The translations under genes and the position numbers were made by a program. From positions 1 through 22,889 of IMG/VR virus record IMGVR_UViG_3300047121_000348: a DNA stretch of 22,889 nt, one strand, 5' to 3'. This DNA is from a virus. The notes under the pieces were generated by a model. It had not been told where the DNA came from and did not search any database. It worked only from the letters and a program-made list of their open reading frames with translations. Shown piece by piece: positions 5,704 through 10,126 of this stretch (position 1 is the first letter of the stretch; every line of letters starts with the position of its first letter).

Positions 5704-5765
5704 GTTAATATTAAGTTGCTCTGCGAGATATTAACTTAGTCCGTAAGGATAAGAGAGCATTTTTT
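5704..5765 (+). ncRNA. Structured leader, pseudoknot-capable, ending in T6
   Basis: GTTAATAT (5704-5711) pairs with ATATTAAC (5728-5735). Its loop holds TGCTCT (5717-5722), which can pair with AGAGCA (5754-5759), followed at once by six T. Between them a hairpin CTTA(g)TCC-GTAA-GGATAAG (5735-5753) has a GNRA-type loop. The parts can form an H-type pseudoknot or alternate between a hairpin and a terminator-like stem. The gene at 5779 begins 13 nt after the T run. This resembles a riboswitch or attenuator layout; I cannot assign it to a known class. Transcription into it may come from the upstream operon, as only a weak -10 (TATAGT, 5700-5705) is visible. Confidence 0.5.
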
Positions 5766-5778
5766 ATAAAGAAATATC

Positions 5779-5922
5779 ATGAAACAATTATTCGCAACAC
5801 TATTTGCTGCACTTTTCGCAGTAAGCGCATTTGCAGCAGATGCTAAGAAAGAAGAAAAGAAAGACGCTCCTAAAGCAGAAGCTAAGAAAGAAGAAAAGAA
5901 AGACGCTCCTGCAAAAAAATAA
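5779..5922 (+). CDS. Secreted Lys/Glu/Ala-rich small peptide
   Basis: The product is 47 aa. A classic Sec signal peptide (MKQLFATLFAALFAVSAFA, cleavage after A-F-A) precedes a 28-residue mature part made almost only of A, K, E, D and P, with two copies of AKKEEKKDAP. Such peptides are typical of betaproteobacterial genomes (from memory), so this may be a host-derived gene. The DNA copies are perfect 30-bp repeats. The ribosome binding site is weak (AAAG). A structured leader lies just upstream and the stop is preceded by seven A, see the neighbouring entries. Role unknown; it is exported, not virion-like. Confidence 0.7.
   Translation: MKQLFATLFAALFAVSAFAADAKKEEKKDAPKAEAKKEEKKDAPAKK
5842..5910 (+). 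repeat. Two perfect 30-bp direct repeats inside the secreted peptide gene
   Basis: Positions 5842-5871 and 5881-5910 are identical and in the same frame, with a 39-bp period. Each encodes AKKEEKKDAP. Perfect conservation of synonymous positions suggests recent duplication by slippage, so copy number may vary among related phages. Confidence 0.9.
5913..5919 (+). other. Possible -1 frameshift site, A AAA AAA before stop
   Basis: Seven A end the 5779 gene as GCA-AAA-AAA-TAA. In the zero frame this is the A-AAA-AAA slippery heptamer, and a -1 slip would enter the open frame that continues to 6137. Two overlapping small hairpins lie 10 nt or more downstream (ACGTC/GACGT at 5930-5944, GTTGT/ACAAC at 5943-5955), a plausible but not strong stimulator. 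Confidence 0.35.
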
Positions 5923-6137
5923 TTTTAGCACGTCATAAAGACGTTGTACTACAACCTAAACAAGATTTTGATGATGATTATGAAGTTTATGTATTTGATG
6001 ATAGTATAGGACGTAATCTTACTAGAATTAGAATCGTTACAGAAAATGATGATATATCACCAAGAATTAAATTTAGGTTATGGTTAGCTAGGCAGTTAGC
6101 GTTAATCAAGTTTGATGAAGTATATCAAACAGTATAA
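5919..6137 (+). CDS. Protein-like ORF lacking a normal start codon
   Basis: The frame from 5919 encodes 72 aa with clear protein character: IILARHKDVVLQPKQDFDDD, then YEVYVFDDS, RIRIVTENDD and FRLWLARQLALIKFDEVY. There is no ATG, GTG or TTG between the upstream in-frame stop (5883) and the conserved-looking region; the candidate is ATA at 5919. One G-to-A change would explain this: TGATT instead of TAATT would give an ATGA overlap like others in this genome. Otherwise it may be reached by -1 frameshifting from the secreted peptide, or start at ATA/ATT. A strong terminator follows immediately. Function unknown. Confidence 0.5.
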   Translation: MILARHKDVVLQPKQDFDDDYEVYVFDDSIGRNLTRIRIVTENDDISPRIKFRLWLARQLALIKFDEVYQTV

Positions 6138-6159
6138 AAGGCACTTCGGTGCCTTTTTT
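6136..6159 (+). terminator. Intrinsic terminator with TTCG loop
   Basis: GGCAC (6140-6144), TTCG loop, GTGCC (6149-6153), extended by A-T pairs and followed by six T (6154-6159). It overlaps the stop codon of the 5919 ORF and ends the 5.65-6.14 kb unit. Confidence 0.9.
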
Positions 6160-6198
6160 ATCCTAAGTCTTTGACGCACTGCAACATATAAATAAAAT
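6160..6198 (+). promoter_or_regulatory. ATCCTAA-box promoter overlapping a late promoter
   Basis: ATCCTAA (6160-6166), 4 nt, TTGACG (6171-6176), 16 nt, TAAAAT (6193-6198). A perfect T4 late octamer TATAAATA (6187-6194) overlaps the -10. It follows directly on a terminator and serves the micro-gene run that begins at 6226. Confidence 0.7.
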
Positions 6199-6225
6199 TG
6201 ATACACATACACATGGAGATTGAAA

Positions 6226-6405
6226 ATGTTAATATCACAATTTATGCTCAATATCCTTGAGCGTTTAGCTGAAATGTTTCCAAAAGATGGTTACCAACAT
6301 CGTTTGGAGCGTTATTTAAGTACAAAAAGCATTACAGATGCTGCAACTCTTGATAGTTATATTAAAGAGTTTGAATACAAATCCTACAAGGAATATAACA
6401 AATGA
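6226..6405 (+). CDS. Small helical protein, DUF3563-like
   Basis: The product is 59 aa, starting MLISQFMLNILERLAEMFPK. GGAGA (6215-6219) lies 6 nt before ATG 6226; an in-frame TTG at 6220 is rejected. The layout (short hydrophobic helix, then RLERYLSTKSITDAATLDSY with a conserved-looking LE-YL pattern) resembles DUF3563, a small protein family best known from betaproteobacteria. That comparison is from memory and weak. Its TGA overlaps the next ATG. It may be host-derived; function unknown. Confidence 0.65.
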   Translation: MLISQFMLNILERLAEMFPKDGYQHRLERYLSTKSITDAATLDSYIKEFEYKSYKEYNK

Positions 6406-6521
6406 TTACTTTTTTAAGTAGTATCGCTTATAAAATTTTTAAAACCTTAGAAGCAAGTGGGCAAGCACGTGCTCGCAGATTTATGAGTGAATATCAACGT
6501 GGCATGGGAAAATGGCAATGA
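6402..6521 (+). CDS. 39-aa basic micro-protein
   Basis: The product starts MITFLSSIAYKIFKTLEASG and ends RFMSEYQRGMGKWQ, an amphipathic helix followed by a basic tail. It begins by ATGA overlap with the previous gene and ends by ATGA overlap with the next, which is good evidence of translation. No family recognised. The ending GKWQ recurs in the next protein (RRGKWQ), so the two may share ancestry. Confidence 0.6.
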   Translation: MITFLSSIAYKIFKTLEASGQARARRFMSEYQRGMGKWQ

Positions 6522-6625
6522 CAATTTTAAAAATGATATACGAAATATGGTGTCAAGGGTTGTTAGCTAGTCATTTAACACGCAGGGGTAAATGGCAAAG
6601 TGCAGTAAAATTGATGGGAAAGTAA
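6518..6625 (+). CDS. 35-aa basic micro-protein
   Basis: The product starts MTILKMIYEIWCQGLLASHL and ends TRRGKWQSAVKLMGK. It starts by ATGA overlap. Like its neighbour it is a short hydrophobic helix followed by a basic tail containing GKWQ. Too short for family assignment; its reality rests on the coupled arrangement. Confidence 0.55.
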   Translation: MTILKMIYEIWCQGLLASHLTRRGKWQSAVKLMGK

Positions 6626-6626
6626 T

Positions 6627-6755
6627 ATGATGTTGGCTTATTTTATACTTGGTTCATTAGCACTTGTTGCCTATATTGATGAAAAATTGCACCATCAATA
6701 TGTACTTGGTGAAGAATGGGATTTTTTAACCCCACGTCATCCTAAAAAATTGTAA
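6627..6755 (+). CDS. 42-aa protein with membrane-like N-terminus
   Basis: The product starts MMLAYFILGSLALVAYIDEK and ends EEWDFLTPRHPKKL. The first 16 residues are hydrophobic and may anchor it in the membrane. ATG 6630 is an alternative start; GGGAAAG lies a few bases upstream in the end of the previous gene. Its last codons (CATCCTAAA) contain the ATCCTAA box of the next promoter and its stop lies within the -35, so this end is under double constraint. Confidence 0.6.
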   Translation: MMLAYFILGSLALVAYIDEKLHHQYVLGEEWDFLTPRHPKKL

Positions 6756-6780
6756 TATACAATAGTATATAGTATAAATA
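6739..6780 (+). promoter_or_regulatory. ATCCTAA-box promoter whose -10 is a perfect late octamer
   Basis: ATCCTAA (6739-6745), 4 nt, TTGTAA (6750-6755), 17 nt, TATAAA (6773-6778), where the -10 is the first six bases of TATAAATA (6773-6780). The element lies partly inside the previous coding sequence. The transcript would have a leader of about 55 nt before the strong ribosome binding site of the 6841 gene. Confidence 0.7.
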
Positions 6781-6840
6781 CATTTGAGCGCACATAGGGT
6801 GCACTCAAGATAGACACATACACACAGAAAGGAGAGTAGC

Positions 6841-7119
6841 ATGTCTAATTTTGATCTACCAAAAACTGAAGTAAAATTCAACAAAAACGGTTATGAAATC
6901 CGTACAGAAATCCTTAAAATGGCTAAAGACCTAATCAGCGAGGAATACCATAGTAAGTTTCACGGTTGGGAAATGAGCGTACAACGTGATGATAAAGGTG
7001 TTGTCACAACTACCGTAGGTATGCCTCAGTTCCCAGGCATTGAACAAGTCCTTAAAACTGCAGAAACTATGTACAACTTTGTTAACCACGCTTCACAAAG
7101 CATGACCAAAACAAAGTAA
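6841..7119 (+). CDS. Conserved T4-like phage protein, probably abundant late product
   Basis: The product is 92 aa starting MSNFDLPKTEVKFNKNGYEI. The blocks NGYEIRTEILKMAKDLI and PQFPGIEQVLKTAETMYNFV match my memory of a small protein conserved in T4-like marine phages. It has the strongest ribosome binding site in the window (AAAGGAG with 6-8 nt spacing), its own combined promoter, and a terminator just downstream. This implies high expression as a single-gene unit, as for a virion or DNA-associated protein. Function not known. Confidence 0.85.
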   Translation: MSNFDLPKTEVKFNKNGYEIRTEILKMAKDLISEEYHSKFHGWEMSVQRDDKGVVTTTVGMPQFPGIEQVLKTAETMYNFVNHASQSMTKTK

Positions 7120-7140
7120 TTTAGGATAATTTCAATCCTT

Positions 7141-7167
7141 AAAAGCACAGCTAGTCTGTGCTTTTTT
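7141..7167 (+). terminator. Intrinsic terminator
   Basis: AAAAGCACAG (7141-7150) and CTGTGCTTTT (7156-7165) form a 10-bp stem with a 5-nt loop, followed by a T run to 7167. It closes the 6841 single-gene unit. Confidence 0.9.
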
Positions 7168-7177
7168 ATTATCGTTT

Positions 7178-7186
7178 TGCTACAAT
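7178..7186 (+). promoter_or_regulatory. Extended -10 promoter for the GIY-YIG-like gene
   Basis: TG-C-TACAAT (7178-7186) is an extended -10 element without a clear -35, lying directly after a terminator and about 29 nt before ATG 7215. A promoter is needed here because transcription has just been stopped. Confidence 0.4.
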
Positions 7187-7214
7187 ACCTAAAATTTACA
7201 TGGAGATTACCCAT

Positions 7215-7856
7215 ATGACAGATTCAGGTTATATCTACGTTGGTGGCTATTATCACTATAGCGGTAAGGATATTAGTTCACTTACTGAGAAAAAAGTTGG
7301 CAAAAGTATTAACGTACCAAGCAGAGAAAACGCACTAAACAGCACTAAGTTTACTATTGGTTATACAATGATTAAGTATTGGCAAGTTGATAGTATGAGC
7401 AGAGTTGAAAAATTGTTACATGCTATATTGCCTGAACGTATGCAAGGTGAATGGTTTGAAGATACTGATGGTATGTTAGTTGAACGTGTGTCTAAATTTA
7501 TGGATATTTACGGTGCAAGCGAACAAAATGTTAACCCAACTGACCTTGAACCTGCTGCAGCAAAATATATTACAAGTAATAAATCACGTGATCGTGTAGC
7601 AGAATTAGCAGGACAAACATTTAGCCAATCTAAAAATGACACTAATGGTAATCCTATTAAAGTTAGTTTCACTGTAAACGCAGATGGTTCATTTATTTGC
7701 CATGAAAACGGTAAAACATATGATACTAGCCCACATAGTGCATTTTGTGAACTATGGGCTAATCGTGTAACAGGTGAAGCCAAGACTAACGTATGGACAG
7801 GACCACGTAACGAGCATGGTCGTAGTATGGATCAAGAACTTTCATTATTAAAATAG
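7215..7856 (+). CDS. GIY-YIG superfamily protein (T5orf172/MUG113-like)
   Basis: The product is 213 aa. ATG 7215 follows GGAG (7202-7205) by 9 nt; the frame upstream runs into a terminator. Residues 6-81 match the T5orf172/MUG113 branch of GIY-YIG nucleases: YIYVGG (6-11), KVGKS (27-31), R37, then VEKLLH (64-69) with the expected catalytic Glu65, and GEWF (78-81). Residues 150-197 form a second part (NGKTY 165-169, SPHSAF 172-177, W194) resembling the RAMA/DUF4357 modules linked with modified-DNA recognition; this is tentative. It may act as a DNA nuclease on host or rival DNA. It is placed just before small unknown genes. Confidence 0.75.
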   Translation: MTDSGYIYVGGYYHYSGKDISSLTEKKVGKSINVPSRENALNSTKFTIGYTMIKYWQVDSMSRVEKLLHAILPERMQGEWFEDTDGMLVERVSKFMDIYGASEQNVNPTDLEPAAAKYITSNKSRDRVAELAGQTFSQSKNDTNGNPIKVSFTVNADGSFICHENGKTYDTSPHSAFCELWANRVTGEAKTNVWTGPRNEHGRSMDQELSLLK

Positions 7857-7864
7857 AGGTAATT

Positions 7865-8146
7865 ATGTCACATATTGAATCATCAACCATTAAAAACAAC
7901 TTTACACTATGGCAAGCAATAGGGTTGTCAGGTGATCAACAATTAGCAGAACATTTGTTAGATCGTGGGTTTTATCGTATTCCAATGGACAAATTTAATA
8001 CAGTGAAACAAATTTTAAAAGAAGCTGAGGTTAGTGCTAAGTATCAATACCTTGCAGACAAAGTTGTAAAAAAACCACAAGCGACACATTTTAGTGTATC
8101 ATTAAAACCACAGAAAAAGAAAGTATTGACAAGAGTATCAATTTAG
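7865..8146 (+). CDS. Phage protein of unknown function
   Basis: The product is 93 aa, starting MSHIESSTIKNNFTLWQAIG. GAGG (7856-7859) lies 5 nt before the start. The first two thirds are helical (GDQQLAEHLLDRGFYRIPMD); the end is very basic (KPQKKKVLTRVSI), suggesting nucleic-acid binding. It follows the GIY-YIG-like gene by 8 nt, so the two are probably co-transcribed. Not recognised. Confidence 0.75.
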   Translation: MSHIESSTIKNNFTLWQAIGLSGDQQLAEHLLDRGFYRIPMDKFNTVKQILKEAEVSAKYQYLADKVVKKPQATHFSVSLKPQKKKVLTRVSI

Positions 8147-8155
8147 ATATATCAT
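8126..8155 (+). promoter_or_regulatory. Possible sigma70 promoter before 8183
   Basis: TTGACA (8126-8131) with TATATC (8148-8153, 16-nt spacer) or TATCAT (8150-8155, 18-nt spacer). It overlaps the last codons of the previous gene and lies 28-35 nt before ATG 8183. No ATCCTAA box. Confidence 0.45.
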
Positions 8156-8182
8156 ACTTGTATCTTAACAAAGGACGCAAGT

Positions 8183-8479
8183 ATGGACCTTCAACGTATA
8201 CCCCTTCAATATTGTGACTTTGATAAAACAAATAAAGTTTTAGGTTTATCTAATACGTATTTCGGTGGTAAATTCCCGCAACAGTTTTTTGTAACTAGTC
8301 ATCATACAGGTAAAGAAGTACGTTTTAAGCAAGTTGATTGCTACGATGTACTTTATGATGAAGATGGACATGATGGTGAAATCGCTTATTATCGCCCTAT
8401 AGGTAATGTTCCTAATGTAGAGTATTTGTATGTTACTAACGATGGACGAGTGTTTCTTGACCCTTACAGTATTCGTTAA
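8183..8479 (+). CDS. Phage protein of unknown function
   Basis: The product is 98 aa, starting MDLQRIPLQYCDFDKTNKVL. AAAGGA (8170-8174 region) lies about 8 nt upstream. It is beta-rich and aromatic (QQFFVTSHHTGKEVRF, YRPIGNVPNVEYLYVTNDGR), acidic in the centre (YDEDGHDGE). No signal peptide or membrane segment. Not recognised. The next gene follows behind a late promoter. Confidence 0.75.
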   Translation: MDLQRIPLQYCDFDKTNKVLGLSNTYFGGKFPQQFFVTSHHTGKEVRFKQVDCYDVLYDEDGHDGEIAYYRPIGNVPNVEYLYVTNDGRVFLDPYSIR

Positions 8480-8481
8480 TT

Positions 8482-8489
8482 GATAAATA
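8482..8489 (+). promoter_or_regulatory. T4-type late promoter, leaderless arrangement
   Basis: GATAAATA (8482-8489), 5 nt, ATG 8495. Same geometry as at 4572-4585, even sharing the TT after the octamer. No Shine-Dalgarno sequence is present, so a late leaderless mRNA is predicted. Confidence 0.65.
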
Positions 8490-8494
8490 TTAAC

Positions 8495-8896
8495 ATGAAA
8501 ATCGTTGAATTGTTAGAACAAAAGTCAGACGCATCGTTATATAGAAGTGGTATGTGCGATGCATTTGCGATTGCTTTACATGATTTGACTAATTATCCAC
8601 TAGCTGCTTGGGGTGGGACTTATTATGACGATTTTGACGAAGAAGATGTTATTGAATACTGCCATGTTGTAGTAACCATTCCTAATAGTAATAAATGGAT
8701 TGATGTTGACGGTATTCATGATTCCCCTCCTGATAATTGCTTTTTTAACAATGATGTAAAAAAACTACAATTATATCCAATATCACGTGATGAAGCTACA
8801 TACATATACAGTATGGAAGGTGTTAGTGAAGATGATATTGATCGTGCCATTGCATACATAAAATCTAAGCCACAATTCGCATCATTAATTAGTTGA
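8495..8896 (+). CDS. Possible Cys-His-Asp enzyme (papain/transglutaminase-like)
   Basis: The product is 133 aa from ATG 8495; an in-frame TTG at 8480 lies upstream of the late promoter and is rejected. GMCDAFAIALHDLTNYPL (19-36) puts Cys21 at a helix start, CHVVV (56-60) puts His57 on a strand, and WIDVDG (68-73) supplies Asp70 or Asp72. This order and spacing are those of small papain-fold peptidases and transglutaminase-like domains. The assignment rests on residue pattern only. Late expression suggests a role in virion assembly, lysis or host-protein processing. The start of the protein (MKIVELLEQ) resembles other late proteins of T4-like phages. Confidence 0.75.
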   Translation: MKIVELLEQKSDASLYRSGMCDAFAIALHDLTNYPLAAWGGTYYDDFDEEDVIEYCHVVVTIPNSNKWIDVDGIHDSPPDNCFFNNDVKKLQLYPISRDEATYIYSMEGVSEDDIDRAIAYIKSKPQFASLIS

Positions 8897-8921
8897 CATA
8901 GTTTCAACACCCTGCTATACT
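8893..8921 (+). promoter_or_regulatory. sigma70-type promoter for the AAA+ ATPase gene
   Basis: TTGACA (8893-8898), 17 nt, TATACT (8916-8921), the same -35/-10 pair and spacing as at 39-67. Upstream lies ATCATTAA followed by 4 nt, a degenerate version of the ATCCTAA box. The leader is about 27 nt with GGAG. Confidence 0.75.
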
Positions 8922-8954
8922 ACTCAAATCGATTGACAAACAACGGAGCTAAAG

Positions 8955-10025
8955 ATGCCCAAGTTTATTACTGTGTTTGAAGGTCAGTATTTTGATAAGC
9001 CTATTCCTAGCGGTACTAAGTTTCAAATTCACCAACCAGGTACCCGTCCCAACGAATATGTTGTACTAAATAAAGATCGCTTGTTGGTGAAACCAAGCGG
9101 AAAAATTTCGGAGAAACCTACTATTGTGGTAACTAATTGTGAAATAACTGATAATAATACTGTTACAGTGCCTAAAAAAGCACCTGTAAAATTTACAGCA
9201 GATGAACCTGTTGCAAAGCCTGAACCCACTGATGAACAAATTAAGCAATGGTTTAGAGAAGATTTTGAAAACCTTGAGGAGCATATTGAAGATATGCTAC
9301 GTGGTGAAGAAAAAGGTGGATTATTCATTTGCGGTGGGGGTGGTAGCGGTAAAACCCATATCGTAGAATCAGTGCTTGACCGTTACGCAACATTTACGAA
9401 TGTTGGTGGTACACGTGAAAAGTTTCAAATCATACGTGGTTCACTAGGTGATTCACCCGTACACCTGTACAAAATCTTGTTTGAAGGTAGTGATGCAAAT
9501 TATATTACAGTGTTTGATGACTGTGATGCAATTTTCTTTAATCCTGAAATGCTAAACTTGCTCAAAGCAGCACTAGCAACCACAGGAGAACGTAGAATAA
9601 ACATTCGCTCAAACAGTGCGCAACTACGTAGGGAAGATATTCCTGAAAGTTTTGTGTTCAAGGGTAACCTGATTTTTATCACTAACCTTGATTTAAACAA
9701 AATGCGTGATTCAAATTTAAAGAATCACCTACAAGCGATGGAAACACGTTGGAAATCTATTGAAGTACAGTGTTCATCAGCAAGACACATTGTGCTACGT
9801 GCTAAACAATTACATGAGGATTTGCAAAATGATGGTGGTTTCTTCGCTAACTTTGACCTAACCGCTGAACAAGTTGATGAGTTGTTTGCTTACATTGAAA
9901 CCAACGCAACAAAATTTAAGTCGTTTAGTTTACGTACTTTTGTATATGTTGCTGATTATATGGTACGTAAGGGTGATCGTTGGAAACAAGTTGTTGAGCG
10001 TACCTTGATGTACAAGAATCGTTAA
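8955..10025 (+). CDS. AAA+ ATPase with N-terminal beta-rich domain
   Basis: The product is 356 aa; GGAG (8945-8948) lies 6 nt before the ATG. Residues 1-75 look like a small beta domain (FEGQYFDKPIPSGTKFQIHQ). The ATPase core follows: Walker A GGGGSGKT (127-134), Walker B YITVFDDCD near residue 180, and sensor-1-like LIFITNLD near 235. A helical C-terminal part (LTAEQVDELFAYI, FSLRTFVYVADYMV) resembles a lid domain. It is not obviously gp44 (no SRC finger seen) or Dda. Phage AAA+ proteins of this type act as loaders or remodelers in replication or transcription. It has its own promoter and a terminator. Confidence 0.85.
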   Translation: MPKFITVFEGQYFDKPIPSGTKFQIHQPGTRPNEYVVLNKDRLLVKPSGKISEKPTIVVTNCEITDNNTVTVPKKAPVKFTADEPVAKPEPTDEQIKQWFREDFENLEEHIEDMLRGEEKGGLFICGGGGSGKTHIVESVLDRYATFTNVGGTREKFQIIRGSLGDSPVHLYKILFEGSDANYITVFDDCDAIFFNPEMLNLLKAALATTGERRINIRSNSAQLRREDIPESFVFKGNLIFITNLDLNKMRDSNLKNHLQAMETRWKSIEVQCSSARHIVLRAKQLHEDLQNDGGFFANFDLTAEQVDELFAYIETNATKFKSFSLRTFVYVADYMVRKGDRWKQVVERTLMYKNR

Positions 10026-10045
10026 GATATCTCCTGTAGTAAGTT

Positions 10046-10077
10046 GGGGTAATTGGGTAACCAATTACTCCTTTTTT
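10046..10077 (+). terminator. Strong intrinsic terminator with GTAA loop
   Basis: GGGGTAATTGG (10046-10056) pairs with CCAATTACTCC (10061-10071), one G-T wobble, GTAA tetraloop, then six T (10072-10077). It ends the ATPase unit; the next -35 starts 2 nt later. Confidence 0.92.
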
Positions 10078-10078
10078 A

Positions 10079-10117
10079 TTGACATACCAAGAATTTAAGT
10101 TATACTGATTATAAATA
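10079..10117 (+). promoter_or_regulatory. Tandem sigma70 and late promoters for uvsW
   Basis: TTGACA (10079-10084), 16 nt, TATACT (10101-10106); then a perfect late octamer TATAAATA (10110-10117) ending 9 nt before ATG 10127. There is no Shine-Dalgarno sequence, so either start gives a very short leader. In T4, uvsW is known as a late gene, which fits the octamer. Confidence 0.75.
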
Positions 10118-10126
10118 TATAAACAC

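Noticed and set aside
7125-7131. TTAGGAT, the reverse complement of the ATCCTAA box
   Set aside because: On the minus strand the hexamer 4 nt further is CTTTGT and no leftward gene starts there.
7158-7214. Upstream extension of the GIY-YIG-like ORF
   Set aside because: The extension starts inside a strong terminator and lacks a ribosome binding site there; ATG 7215 with GGAG is preferred.
7508-7783. 91-aa minus-strand ORF opposite the GIY-YIG-like gene
   Set aside because: It is fully inside a supported gene and has no start signals.
9029-9328. Minus-strand ORFs opposite the AAA+ ATPase gene (also at 9066-9284 and 9500-9700)
   Set aside because: They lie wholly inside a well-supported gene, have no ribosome binding site and show low-complexity residue use typical of antisense shadows.
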